The translations under genes and the position numbers were made by a program. Below, one piece after another: positions 37,701 through 52,700 of a stretch of DNA of 64,000 nt. This DNA is from Aptenodytes patagonicus. Lineage: Eukaryota > Chordata > Aves > Sphenisciformes > Spheniscidae. The DNA lies in NCBI RefSeq assembly GCF_965638725.1, contig NC_134961.1, positions 3,100,001 to 3,164,000 of the forward strand, given 5' to 3'. How positions within the stretch are numbered: the first letter of the stretch is position 1; the number at the start of each line of letters is the position of its first letter. The notes beneath the pieces were generated by a model. It saw only the letters and a list, made by a program, of their open reading frames with translations, was not told the origin of the DNA and did no database searches.

Positions 37701-40700
37701 AGGTGAGATTAATATTCCACATGAAAACTGCAACCCTTAATTTCCAGTGTCTGTGTAGTTCAAGTTACACTAAGTGTAAGTGTGAAAAGAATTCATTTTT
37801 TTGGGATAGCATAGCCAATATAACTGTGTCTGCCACAGTGATTTTTGTAAAAGCTCCCAGGCTCTAGGGTAGTTGTTTAACAGACCCAGAAAAATATCTT
37901 CTTCCTTAGGCAGACAACCGGGAATGAACTTGCTTTCCTTCTTGTGCATTGTAACCAATGTTTAAGACCTGTCCCTGTGATACCGGGGCAGCCGTTTCCA
38001 CCTAGTGCAACCGATTGAAACCTAGTAAAACATCCTTTTAAAGACCAAAAAGACACTGAATTCAACAGATGAGACTGAATTCCTGTGCTGGAGATACGAT
38101 AAGTTAAAGATACCATTTGCATTGTATTTCCAGCATAGGCTGCAAATGTATCACTATTCCCAAACACACATAGTTCTTTGATCTTTCTTTGTTGGCACAG
38201 ATTTACCACCCCCACCCCCCCAAGCTCCTTTTGATCCTGATTTTATAGACATAGAAGGTAGGATTTTATAAATTTAAAACCATCTTTGCTCAGATATAGC
38301 TCCAGATATAGACTTTGTTTAAACTGTAAAGACTTTTGGTCTGACATCTCACAGGTCTGTGACAATGTCTCCTCTTTCGGCATCTACTTTTACTTCTGGT
38401 GACACATGTGACAGCCAGGGATGACATGATGAAACAATCACGAACTAGAAGGAAGGACATCTCCTTAGACTTGGGGGGAGAGGGATAGAAGAGGGGGGAA
38501 AAAACCCAGCAGTTATTATTTGCAAGTGTTTTCCCGTCACTTCAGCACTCTTAGTGTCTTAATCAAAGTAGTGTAGTGCTCCTGAAAAATAATTCTTTCA
38601 GATATGTACCATATCGTACATTCCAATGAAAAGTAACGTATACTTTTATTTGTCAAATACCACTTTATACTGGCTGTTTTTCAGAAAAAGAGATACTCTT
38701 CTTGTGGCAATGAATGTCGTGGGACTGATACATATTCAAGAGGCGAGGATGATACTGCCTAATTGAAAGTACTGTAGACTTTTTGAAAGTTTTGTCTCTT
38801 AAATCCTCTGCATTTCATCAAATAATGGCAGGAACCATAATATTTTTGCCACAGGGTACTTTAACAGAGGAAGGACTGATTGTCTAGATCCTTGCTGTTT
38901 TCTCAAGATAATATGTAACAAAGCTAAAATGGCCAACTGTGCTGTGGTTCATTCCTTTAAATGAAGATTACCAGCATAAAGCAAACTATAGCAAATTGCA
39001 TTGCAGTCAAGTGTGGGTGGTAATTTTATGCCTGTGATTGCACACAGATTCCTTAAAAAGGGAGCATTTTCTAGAAAAGCATTTAAACAACTTAATGAAA
39101 GAACTGGATAGGCCTGGAAAATTAGTAAGCACCTTGCCATGTGCCTCTTGTCAGTGCTGTATTACAGTATGAAATAGGAGAAGGGATGGGAAGAAGTTCA
39201 AAACTATTGGTCTCTACTTGATTAGAATTAAGAGCAAAGTATTTTTGTCCAAGTATACTTCCAACCAGAGGTGCTCTCTGGATAGGTAGAGTTTATGAAA
39301 ATTAATTTTGCACTGAATTAAAACCAACACCTTTTCCATTAGTGTGACAATTCTGTGTCTTTACCTTTTTTCTATTTCTTTTTTTTTTTCCTTTTTATCC
39401 TGGGGTAGTCCAGCACACTGAAGCTTGTGTAGTGTTAACCCGATTGTAACATAAATTAATGATATTGAACCGATGATGTTTAACACTGCTAAATGCACAG
39501 GCAGGGAATTTCAGCTGCCCACCGCACACACACAGAGGTATTGGTTAGGGTACTTAAAGATGTTGTAGTATGTCAGATTATTATTTTTTTTAAGCTTCCT
39601 AAGTAGAATGAGTTTAACAATATACTTCTTGTAACAGTACACAATATTCATGTAATGTGTGTGCATTTTTAGACGCCCGAGATGAGCTCTGTGGCCACAT
39701 CCCCTATAAAGCCTGCTCAAGAGGAGCAGTCACTGACTCCTCCGGGAAAGGTGATTGCCATCAGCACCAGGAGTCCAGGTTGTGCACGAAATCAGTCTGC
39801 CCTTCGCAACAACAAGACTTTTTCTCCTGGTGCTGCTTCCAGCTCCTCAGGTGAGTATTCATAAAAATCCATTTCAAGAGATCAGACCCAGGCCATGAGC
39901 ACCTTGTACCATGATGAGCACGTCCCAGTAATGTAACGCTGGGAGAATGAGTGTTCTTACTTTTACGAACTTAACTGTTTCAGAACATTGGTATGTGTTA
40001 ATTTGCTTTAGAGTTGTCCTAAATTCAGTGCTTCTTTGAACCTTGAAAAACAATGTGTGCCAATAATACAGTTTACAGCCTGGAAGAACTCTCACGAGTC
40101 TCTCCTACAGAAGATGCTGGTGTTTGTTAGGAGCTGACTGATACAGGGCGTGGGATCTCAACAGAGTGAGGGCTTACAGAGCAGGAGAGTAAATATATGG
40201 TGTAAAGTTTGTTGATAAAACAATTACTGAAAATTTTCTGTGCCATTCTGCCATTATAAAATACGGAATGATTATGAATTACCTTTTCTTTTAATAGAAG
40301 GTACAGCTGCTATAACTTGTGAGCCCTAGCCATGCAGACCAAGAATTTCAGTTCTATTCTTCAGTCCCGTTGCATTTGCCAGCAAACGTTTTATGACTTT
40401 AGAAAAGTCTGTGAAGGTGTCAGGGTTACTGGGAACTATTGTGATTCTTGTGCTGTCCTTTTCACACCCGTGCTGTAAGAAGCAGTGGACCATGAGCAAT
40501 TTAACCGATGCTGTAAAACATACTTAGTGCTCTGTGTGGTTTTCATTTTAGAATGGCATTATAGCAATTTCATCTTTGTCTAAAGCTTACTTGCAGACAA
40601 GGACGTACTTACTTAAATATCTAGTAAAAAGCCAATAATTTAATAGATCAAGCAGATAAATTGTTACATTTCAGTAAGATACACAGGCCTGAAGGACATA

Positions 40701-43700
40701 CCTTTTTAAATCAGACTTGCGAGTAGAATCAAGCTTACTTAGTTTGCAAAATTCATTTTTACGAGATTGTACTTTATGCTGCCCTAATGCCTTGAGAATC
40801 CTTTCTGAAGCCTTTTAAGTAACGGTAAGGATCATCCGCTGAGGATACCAGACAGAAACAGCAAGAAGATAACAATGCTTTGTATCTGATCTCTTAGAAA
40901 CAGACACCTGTTCTGTTTACACAGAGCTTCATTGATTCAAAACCAAATATAATTGTCCATGTTAGTCTTTGATTCGCATCACTGAATTACAAGTAGGGTT
41001 GTGCAGCACTATGGTTTAAGATACCATAATGAAACACATAGTCTTTAGTGCAAAGTCAGGACGTGAAAAATACAGACTATGTATTCCTGCTTTTGTACAG
41101 TACCAAAGGTAGGTTGACAGTTGGACTCGATGATCTTAGAGGTCTTTTCCAGCCTTAATGGTTCTGTGATTCTATAGCCAAGTTGGCTTCAGCTGAGCTG
41201 TTTGGCTTGAACAGAGGAGCAGTAAAAGTGTGTTCAGTACAACATTCTACCTAGTTAATTAGTATAGCTTCTCAGCAGTTCTGCCTGGGGTAATGCACTC
41301 AGCTTGGGCCTCAGGTAATGGCATCCAGCACGTCACACAGATACCCAAGCAAGTCTGATACCTTCACCCTAAGTTGTGTTGTTTTGGTAGACAAACTGAA
41401 TGCCTTTTATCAGCCCTGATAAGGGTGTTCTGGATCTAAAATAGGATTGTTTGTGGTCTGCAACCTTTAGTATACAGTAATTATCAAGCTTCTTTGTATC
41501 CTCACATGCAGTGCTATTAAGTGACTGCAGTAATTTGGCTGTCAGAAAGCAAACTGCTAGGTTACTTTTGGTGATGAGCCTTCTAGGTGCCTTCCCTCAT
41601 AGACTTTGGTCCTGAGTCCGTCTAGGTGCTAACTGCTTTTTGGTTTTCGTCTTCTGGGTTTTTTTAATTAAAGATAAATTGATTTGGCCTTCTCAGTAGA
41701 AAATAAAGATTAGAAGATAGCCTGTGTCTACTCCAGAAGAACTGAAAGTGTTAGCAAACTGACAGTTCCACAAAAGCCACGCAGGTAGCTGGAGAGACAA
41801 AAGAGAGGATAAGAAGAATCATGCAAAGAGATTTAGAAAAAGTGAAGCAGCAGCTGTGATGCAACATCACCTGTAGTGCTTAAAATATCATTATGTAATT
41901 ATAGTTGCATCCGTTTATTGCTTTTTTTAAAGATAATATCATGTGTATTATCTTTAACAATTCTCTCTAACTCCTGGTCAGGCAGGAGGCACAAATTTAT
42001 ATGTCTGCCTGTAATTGATTTTTAGATACATTGGCACACTAATTTTAACTAAGCTTTGGAAAAACAACCGAATCTAGAGCAGCAGGGTGGAGGGTGGCAA
42101 TTTCATCTTTTAAATAGGAGGATAATAAAACCTGCAGGTTTATTAGGTAAATAAAGCTTCATGTTCTTCAGAACACTTCTTGAATACTGTTGCGTATACC
42201 CATCTCTGCCTTAGGGTGGCCCAAGCTTGTGCTGTACTGTATTCCTGCCTAGGGCAGCGGGCATGACTAGGGATCGTTGCCCACCTTGCTTCTTCCCCCT
42301 CTGGGTGAGTCAGGTGCCTGCTGCCTGCCAGCTGAGATCTCCAGCCCAGCAATAGAGGCTGGAGCACCGTGACAAGTATGAGTGCAATACGAGTGTGAAA
42401 ATAGCCGTTACTCTCTGTTGTAATGAAACCCGATGTTTTATGCACAGCAAGCACTTCTGTGGAAGAGAGGCAGGTACGCTTCTTGGTCATCTCAGAATGA
42501 CATACTGACAATACTGGTTTTCATCCTAGCTGGATGCCTGCAGAGTGGGCACAGCACTGTGGAATCCTACAGTATTTTTTAAAGTTCAATGTAAACGAAG
42601 ACCTTTTTTACTTGGACCAGATGCCGTTATTTCAATGTGCCAAATGTATTTCTAAGACAATCCATCTTTTGGAAGGTATTTTGGTAAATTGATCCCTGCT
42701 CTTTCTCTGTCACCAGGATCGCTTTATTGGGGTTGCACTTGGAATCACCACAGGGTGGTGGTGGGGAGCGTAAACAAAATATAAACATTGTAGAATGAGT
42801 CTGTGTTTGTATTACCTTCCCCTACAAAAGGAATGGTGGATATATAGTTTGTTTAGTGGGAAGGGCCTTCAAGTATTTCTACAGGCTGAATAGATAAACT
42901 GGTTAACATGGTCTGTGTGGGGCTTAAAACTGGCTGCTTAACTTCTAGTTTCTTTAGTAGCGTAAAATTGCATTTAACCCCCTTCTTCCAAGGATTTCAA
43001 AGCAAGTGAATGTTTGCAGTGTCCTTGTGAAGCAGGTAAATACTGTCAATTTGCAGGTGGGAAAACTGAAGTATCAAGAGTTTCATGATTTGAGTTCACA
43101 AGCAGATGGTGGCAGAGCCAGGATCCATTAAGTCCCAGCTCTCTGTATGATCCTCCAATTACTAAAGAGTTACTTTCTTTTTGTTTTCACTTTACTTCAT
43201 TTAAATTGCTGTCAAAATCTTCTAGGTTTGAGAAACCTCCCTAGACCTCTCTTGGTGGCTGGTCCTTCAAGTTCTGGAAGCACTGATGCGGATGGTGGAC
43301 TCTTTGCAGTTCCTACAACTCTCCCACCCAACAGCCGCCATGGGAAACTGTTCTTGCCTAGCAAAGAAGCAGAACTGACCTTCCGGCAGCACTTAGATAC
43401 AATCAGTGTAAGTGAGATGACTGACTGAATGAAAAAAGTAGCATATTGTGCCTGAACCAGCTTCTAGTCGGTATTACAGGGGTTTTTTTGGTTCATCAGC
43501 AAGTATGGGCTTCCCTATGAAGCAGTGCTTCTAGTGATGCTCAAGCATAACATTTTATTAGCTGAGATTAGTCAGATTTTGACTATGTAACTCTGCTTTG
43601 AAGTGACATCACCTCTTCAGGCCTGAATCTGAATGCCATCACACAGCCTGATGAAACTGGTTCACTCTCTAATTAAGTTGCTCCAGCAAATATATTTGCC

Positions 43701-46700
43701 AGGTTTAGCAAAACTGATATCCTTCTTATCGTGCAGCTACTTTTAATACCTCATTGCTGTATTAAATTCAAATACTCGTTTTATTTTTATATATACAATC
43801 TCACTAACAACTTCTGGCAAGCTGCAGTAGCTAAGTAGTGAAATGGCTTTTTTGGGAGAAAGCTTTATCTCCGTAAAACAAGAAGAAAAAAAACCATGCC
43901 TGGTGGAAAATTTTCCTACTCTAGCAGAAAGATTATTCTACTGTCTGAAACAAAACGCAGTATTTTAATAAATAGTTATAACTTTACTGAAAAACAGAGT
44001 CTGGGGGGTATAATTTATTCTGTGTCTGCATGCTTAAAATACTTTCTAATGCATTTCCTGCTCTTGTCCAGATGCAGTCGGACTTCTTCTTGCCAAAGCC
44101 GAGGAAGTTACGGAACAGGCACTTGCGGAAGCCATTAGTAGTACAGGTCAGACCAATTTGCAAAGTGTGAAATGCCTGTTTTGCTTCCTGAGTAGATATC
44201 AGTAAGGCTATACTGATTTGCACCTAACTGAAAAAACCCTGAACTTCCCTCGTACATCCGCTGGAAGAGTGAAGCTGAACATATGAAGGAACAAGCATTT
44301 TAGTCTATATTGTAGCCAGCCATGTTACATTCCCTATGTGAGGAATGTCAGCAACAGTAGTAGTCCAGTGCATGAGGTAGTTTGGAAAAAATAAAAAAGG
44401 CCCTCATCTGAAAGCAGGTTCTGCTGTTTGGGCCTGCTGGTACTGATGCACAGGCAGTGTGTTCACGTGGTATCCTGGTCTGTCATTGTTAGAGCTGTCA
44501 GTGCTAATGCAACAAGATCCCCCTTTAGGTATTTTTTCCTGCTTCCTACGCACTAATGGCTGTTAAACTGGGGTGGGTATAAACCTCTGTAGTGAAATAA
44601 AACATAACACTATTTAAAAGAACAATGATTTCTGGAACAAATGGGTCTTGCAAAGAGATGTATGGAAGAGGTAGCCTGTTGTCATGGAACTTTGGTGGTA
44701 GGCAGGCGTTAACCTCCCTTAGACTACTCTGATAACCCAGCAAAAAGGCACGTGCCACTGTGAAACTGCAGGTGGGGAACATACAAGAAATCTAAAACCA
44801 AAATAATGGAAACTTGTTTAGGGAAAACAAAGTTACCGAGTGTCAATATACCCTTTTGTCTCTTCTGCTCTGTATAAGAGTAGGAGACCTAGAAATCACA
44901 TACATGCTGTTTTCTGGTACTGAGATTTTCTGGTCTATGCAATTCCATTTGTTTTAAGAGCTCCCAAGTACATACAGCTGCCTCATGAATTCACACTTGA
45001 TTAATTGTAATGGAAGATCAGTTTGCACACAGGCTAGATCCCATCCTTAAGATCACTGCTGTAACTCTGTGGGAGATTTGAAAATTACCACAAGTATAAT
45101 CAGAAAGGAATATAGTTCTAATTAGCATTTCTCTGAGAATTGTCCATGTGGAAATTTTCTCTTAGAGTAGTTTACAGAGAAAACACATGATTCCTGTCTG
45201 TAGCTTCTTTCTCAAGATTACACAGACCTTATTGCTGTGTCTGTTGCATGATAGTCACGCCGTGTAAATACTCTGCTTATTCTGGAAGGTATCATGAACT
45301 TCTGTGCCTTAAAAGATGAGCTTTACCCTCTGTTCTGTGTTTAAATATGTTCTGGTTTATTGTTGTTTCTCCCACATAGAGAACACTGCTCCCGAGGCCA
45401 TCTGGAAACCCATCCCAGCATGTCTGTTCCTTTTCTATCTTATCCAACTCATCCATTACAGGTGAGTCTGCATGTCTTCTATCCCTTTTATGCTGCCATG
45501 AGATGGACTAGAAAGTGTCTCTTAAAACTGCATAAAGGAATAATTTCTAAAAAGAGGAAAACATCCTTTCAAAACCACAGAGTCCTTTACTAGTTGCTTG
45601 AGTCACTTCCTACAGGATGATGTGATTGTTCTCCATCATTGTTAAGCAAGTCATGATTATGATAGAAATTTTTTTCTTCCGTTTCCCAGTATTGAAAGCA
45701 GGGAAGAGTAAGGAGTTCTCTACAGGGAGACAAAATTTTGGAATAAATTACTTAGATAAGAATTTTTGTTCTGTAGGGTGTAATAATTTGTCTAGATTTT
45801 TTTAATGGACTTTTCCTAGTACTGTTTAAATCTCATACACTATAATCAATGTACTGCCCATTTGCCCTTTTCTGCTAATACACTCTTGAGTACAATGGTA
45901 GCACAGGTGATCCCCCATCTCGGCTTAAATCTCAAAATCAACATGAGACAGCTTCAATAACACAGCAACACTTGCTGTTGCATTTTTGTGATAAGGCACT
46001 GGTTAGCTTGCATTGGTATTTCAAGTCTGTTTCCACTCCGCTACTCGTCTCCACTACTTGCATTTCCGGAGCTCGCTACTGCTTGGAATTTGTTTGCTTC
46101 CACTGAACTGTGTTGTGCTCTGCTTTAAAGATGTTAGATTTCTTTTGCTTGAGAGGTATTTAATCCTTCACCCTAGGGAGAGGTTCGTTTCGGCCAATCC
46201 AGTCCTCGCTGACTAAAGCTGCTGTTTCTCGTCCGATTGTGCCCAAAGTTCTTCCAACACAGGCTACCAACCATCTGTCCAGTAAGTCACTTCTTAAACA
46301 GAATGAGTGTCACGGTCTGTTGTGATCTGTATGATGTTACGTTGTTGGTTTCTATTTCCTAGGTAAAATCATTAGTGCCTTTGGAAGTTAAAGAAAACAG
46401 CTGTGTTAATGACAACTTTACTTTCTATGACTTTGTGTGGCTGCAGAAAGGGAGCAGTCAGTGGTGGGACAGCCTTGAACTAGGTTCCTTCACTGTGTCT
46501 GACCTGCAGGCAAAGCAAGGGGTTAGAATTTGTGATGGTTTGTTGTCAGACCACTTTGAAAAGGGGTTGTGACATATTTGAAAGAAACTTGCAAACAGCT
46601 TATCTACTAACATGGGATTATGAATTCTACAAGAAAACAACATGCTGGTGTACTCCAAGCAAATACTGTCTTGCAACAAAAGAATGGGTCCCTTAATTAG

Positions 46701-49700
46701 AATGATTAGTGAGGTGAAAGCAATACCTGCCTCTGTTTTACTTAGAGGATTCTCTGTGATGGGAAGACAGTCAGATGTTTTAAGTGGATTTGAAAAGATC
46801 TGGGTGAGGTTGACCCTGCAACAACATAAGAATTTTTTATATTGAATCTAAATGGCTGCTAGAGGCAAGATAACAAAATAAGGCTATGTTGTTTTTATAG
46901 CTCCTCTAGTAAACCGTATGAAATTTCTAGAAATTGCATAACCAAGTACTTAACCATTTGCAGGACAAAAAAGAAAAAAAAATAGAGGGAAAGGGCGGGG
47001 GGAGGGCTGGGATGTTCCTCTAAACTGTTTTGATATACCTGATAACATGTTGGAACAGGGCAGAAAAATTAAACATTTTAGCTGAAAGAAATGTTATACT
47101 TTGAAGAGGAACAACTGATACAGCTGATCAGATAATTACCATTTTTGCTTTTTGCATGTGTTTAAGTTTTGACTCTGGGCAACTTTTAAAAAATCACCTT
47201 TTAGATGAGTCACAACAAAGTAATTGCCTGAAGAAAAGGCTTGCAATGTGTTTTTTGCTTTTTTGTTTCACAAAAGGTGCTATCGACTTGGCAGCTAAAA
47301 GTGCTGGTATTATCCCTGGTAGCCCTGTGCCTGTCCTGGATGCAGATGGTTTGTCGGGTGTATCTCCACTGTCACCAGATGGAGTGACCACGGTGGTAAC
47401 AGGGCAGGAGTCAACAGTAGTGCATCAGAATGGAGGCTCCATCACCACTGTAGAGGTCAGTCTCTTGAGCATGCTTTTTAAAGTAGTTCAGTGTCTCGCT
47501 CTTTCATTGTGTAAAAAAGCTGTATTATTAATGACTGCTTCAGCGAGCTTTCTCCTGGAGCTTGCTGTTAAACACTTTTATCATGGCAAACCCAATCTAT
47601 GTTGTATAGTGCGTATTTCAGGGTTGAGGGATCAGATCATCATCACATTGAACAGATTTCCATCCTATAGAACAGCTTTCAGCTGTGAGACTGTTGAAGT
47701 TGGCCATCCAGAAATCTGGGCTTGAAAAGAAACAGTAGCATTTCAACAGACAGTAATTCAGGAGGGAATTTGGGGCAAAACATGGACTTTTAGGGATGTA
47801 TTTGGAATGGAAGCTGTGATTTCTCCTTGCAGTTTCTTTCATTGAGACCCAAGATACATGTTGGTCCGTGTCATTTTCTCAGGGAGTTGATGGACGATTT
47901 TGAAAGGCACGATATGTAAAAAGAGTATGCATAAACGGTGATAGGCACTTGTCTCTTACCTCCCCAGCTATATTTGCAGCATTTTGTGTAAATGTTTGTC
48001 ACTCACATGATTTCTGTTGTGCTTCTAGGGCTCGGGCCCTGGGTGTCGGGTTCCATTCATCAGCCTACCAACACGGCATGAGCAGGAGGCAGTTCCTGAT
48101 GGCTTCCAGGTAGAGTATGTGTTGAAAGAACAGTTGTATGAAATAGGTAATGTTCTGAAAACACCACTGGTATTACTAGTTAAAACCCCTTGTTCCCAGG
48201 TAATTGTACGCCATTGGTACTGTTTTGTGAGAATTGAAATCTCTAGCATCTGAAGAAATTTAAAGAAAGGGATTTAGGAAAGCTGCTTGAAGTTATGTGG
48301 GTACCATTCTCTAAAAAAGCAAAGCGAAGCTGACAGTCTCTGACCTCTGAAGGACAAACAGGTTTTACGTATTTCTTGATACAGTGGAGGAGTTTATAAT
48401 TGCTGTGCTATATCGTACGTGTGTATTTTAGACTTCATAAAGAAAGATTTCAGCAATTGGCAGTCCCGCTGCTTGTATGTTGCTAAAGAAGGAATATTAA
48501 GACTAAAAGCGTGATTGTAATGCCAGCATCCTCTTCAGAGAATCACTTTTCTTTATGCTGGATCCAATAAGACATAGATACTTAAAAAGTAACTGTGGCA
48601 GCACCTAAGTTGTAAGTGTCATCATCCTACCCCAACTTCCTTCTCCAGTGGGATCCAGGACCTTGCGTTAGATACTCAAGCCTCAGAATACAGGCTTTTC
48701 TTTTTTCCAGTGGAGGCACTTTCCACCCTTCTGTGACAGGTACATGTGAAAAAGGTCAAATTAATTTGATTGGAGAGCATAAAGGAGGAGAAGAATTTTT
48801 TTTTTTTTTTTAATAGCACAGATGTTAGGACATGGACCTACTAGGCATTCGTTTGTGGTAACGGGGCCTTAGGTTCTGGTTCTTGCTCTCAGGACAGCTT
48901 TGTATATACTACATCAGAAAAAAACCACAAACAGTTCTATGATGAGGTATTAATAATGAGACTCCTCAAAAAAGATCAGTTGAGTTTTGGGAAGTCTGGC
49001 TGTAAAGAGGAGTGAGTTAGCAGTTTAAAATATTTATATACCCTTCAAGCAGTTACAGGTTTTTTGCCTATACAAAGGCAAATTAATACTTAATTCTTAA
49101 GAACTGTCTTGTAGGTTCATCAAAATCATGTTAATTTTATTATTATGCTTGTTTCTGTTACGTAGGCTGTATTAAATATTCTTTGGAATGTTACAGACCC
49201 GTATTTTTTCAGATGATTTGGCAGGATATGGGCTGAAGCATATTTGTTTATGCTTACAGATAGTTTTTGTGGAAAAAAAAACCAAACAAATTTATTATAT
49301 AAATAATATATTCCTAAAATTTTAGGAATATTAGCTGCTGGATTATTAGTCGTCTTTTTTTTTTTCCTTAAAGTCTGATCTTAATCTGATGCTTAGGAGC
49401 TAAGCTGTTGCTTTTCAGACGGATTTCCAAGTCCTTCATAAATTTATGAACAATTAACTCTGTTTCTTGTAACAGGGCGCATCAGTCCTTTCTCTGTCAG
49501 AACTGTCCAAGACTCCCCTCCAAAATGGTCTTTCCACCCCTCCGCTTCCCTCATCAGAGGCTTCCAGTACCCGGCTCTCTCCTCCCAATGTTTCTGCTCT
49601 CTTGGATATTTCGCTGCCTGGACCACCTGAAGATGTGCTTTCTCAAGGGGAACCTGCCACTCAAATCAGTGATTCTATCATTGAAATAGCTATCAGCTCT

Positions 49701-52700
49701 GGTCAATACAGTAAGTCTGAGCTTGGCTAAAGTCTTCCCATTAACTTAAAAAAAAATCCCTGTCATCTTACATGTCAGCAGAAACTTTTCCAGGAAGCAG
49801 TTCTTGGGTTTTTTGGGTTTTTTTTAATATCTGTTGGAAATAAAATTATGTGCCTAGCCTTTATTTTCTAGCATATATAGGTGGTTTTTTGTTGGTTGTT
49901 GGGTTTTTTTCCCCTTTCTAAACATAAATTGGTGTAGTGTCCTGTAGCTTTACCGCATTGACTGAATCAGTGATTCCTGACATTGGCTTACAGGTGAAGG
50001 TGTTTCTCTCTCTCCTGCAAAGCTGAACGGCAGTGACAGCTCCAAAAGTCTTCCATCCCCATCCAGTAGTCCTCAACAGAACTGGATTGCCTCTCCCAGC
50101 CATGATCCCCAGTGGTACCCCAATGACTCCACAGACTCGTCTCTCAGCAGCTTGTTTTGTAAGTGTCAGTATGCAGAGAACTGCAACAAAAAAGCTCTTC
50201 CCTTTCAAAAAAAAAAAAAAAAAAAAAGCACTGTTTATTACAAGTGAATCCTTTGGAAAATCATAAACCCAGTAGGACATTTGTCGAATTCTTCCCTTAC
50301 TTCTTGCTTTCATTTCAACAGTGCTGCCTTCAGACCGTTTTCCTTCTCTTTACAAGTCTGTTCCTGAAAAGATCCTATTGCTAGATTGGGGCCCTTACCT
50401 TGGGACAAATAATTCCTTGGCAGTTCTTTGTAGTCTGTTTGGAGCCTGACTCATCAGATAGGTTGAGACATTTTGGCTGCTCTGCCAAAATGAAAAGATG
50501 CCCTTGGCTCTGCTGTTGGAAAAATAGACTCCGTTCTGTGCTTGGTGAGCATAATCCCAAAGACGTGAGATCACTGGGTTTGTTTGGGCTTTGGTTGGTG
50601 GTTTTTTTTAATTAGTATTTAATGGGGCCAGTGTAATGAGTCTCTGTACTGTTAGCAGCGTGCTGATGGTGTTCACGCTGGTAAGACATAATTTTTAAGC
50701 GATAAATAGATATCTGTCCTCCATTTTCAATTTCCTTGTCCTTCTCTTTATCCTCCCAATTGCAAACATTCAGTGCAGTGACTTACTGATGTGCCTGTTC
50801 TTTATAGCAAGTTTCATCTCCCCTGAGAAGGGACGAAAAATGTTGCCAACTCCTGTTGGGACTGCCAGTGGCACCTCCTTACTGGGACCCAGCCTTCTGG
50901 ATGGAAACTCACGGGACTCTTTTGTGTCACGGTCTCTGGCAGATGTAGCAGAGGTATGTCATCAAATTACATCCAGCTGTCTGCTTCCTTTTTTAGAGCA
51001 GTGTTATTGTATATTGTCCGTCATACCTTCCTGAGATACTTAAGGCAAAGATGCTTTGACATCTGCACTTTAGCTTAGTAAAACAGGGTTACAGTCTTAA
51101 CAGAAAGATGTAAAATGACTTGAGGGTATACTGCACCAGAGCTGGTGCAGGAAGCTGTTGGGAGCACCTTCGACCCAGGTTCTTTTTGCTGGGGGAGGTC
51201 GTGTTTACCTTGTTGGACATATCTTTGTTTCGACAGAGTTGTAATCCTTCTGTTTTGTGTGTCCTGCTTTGTAGAGCAGGAATTGAAAATACCAAAGATG
51301 AGAGAAAGGTTAATACTGATGCAGCTACAGTACAGTCGGAGGACTGGTAGAAAAAATACATAGGTCCAGAAGGAAGAAGCAGGAAATGGCTAATACTGAG
51401 TTACCTGAGAGAACGGCAGGTCCTTATGCTGCTGAGTTATTTTCTCTGTTGGTAGAATTATCCTTCTGTTTTGAAACCTTTTGGAGGGGTAGAGTGAAGA
51501 CTAGCATTTACTAAGGCTTTGACACGCTTGAGGACAGAGCTCCCTTTCAGAGGGACAGAGACAGACTGGAGGAATGAGCTGCCAGGAAAATTACGGAATT
51601 CAGCAAGGACAAATGCAAAGTCCTGCCCGTGGGAAGGAATAACCCCGACAGCACTATAGGCTGGAGACTGACTGTTTAGGACGCAGCTCTGCTGAGAAGT
51701 ACCTGGGCATCTTGACAGACGGCAAGCTGAACATGAGCCAGGATGTTCTGTGGCAGCTAAGACGACCAACAGTGTCGCGGGCTGTTTCAGCAGGAGAATA
51801 CCTAGTAGGCTGAACAACGTGGCGATTATCCCACTCTACTCAACAGCTGTGAGACCACGTCTAGAATATTGTGACCAGTTTTGAGCACCCAATACAGGAA
51901 AGGCATAGATAAACTGGAGCAAGTTCAGCAGAGGGCCACCAAGATGATTAGGGGGCTGAAGCACCCGTCTGTGAGGAAAGGCTGATGGTACTGGGCTTGG
52001 TCAACCTGGAGGAGGCGTCGGGGCAGGAGGGACCTAACTGCCTGCCAGTACTTGCAGGGTGGTCATCACAAAGATGTAGCCAGGCCCTTCACAGAGTGGT
52101 GATGCATGGTGGGAGGAATCAGAGCAAAAGCTGAACTGAGAAAGGTTCTGACTACATATAAAGAAAAACTTTTTCACCCTGAGGACAGTCAGGCAGGGGA
52201 ACAGGTTGCCTAGAGACGTTGTGCAGCGTCTGTCTTCAGAGCTTTTTACGACTAACATGGATAAAGCCCTGAGTAAGCTGGTCCGTCCTCCTAGGTGAAC
52301 CTGCTTTGAGCAGGAGGTTGAACTAGAGACCTCTTCAGCTCCCTTCCAATCTTAATTGTCCTACAGTTTACAGTCGTTGACTCAGTGTAACATCATGTAC
52401 ATTGTAACTTTGTGGGGGCTTGCCCTGATGGAAGGAAAACGTCATTCCTCCGTTGCCCTTTGGATTTGAGTAAGGAGGTTCTGTACAGACCTTGTAACCA
52501 GAAGCTGCAGCAAGCTCGTGCTGTTTTAATGTGCCCTTGGCAGCTTCAGACTCCACACACAGCTCCACTTCCTGGCAGAAATAAGATTCTGCTTACTAGG
52601 TGGTGAGAATCTGTCAAGGCGTGTGTTAATTAAAGGATTATATCCTAATTTATTTGTGTGGATTTGAAGTGACGTTGCAGCCCTTGATCTTACAAACTGC

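Noticed and set aside
46363-46572. Possible extra exon in intron 15 after an acceptor-like TTTCCTAG
   Set aside because: The correct phase reaches a stop within about ten codons, there is no good donor, and no counterpart exists in human CRAMP1.
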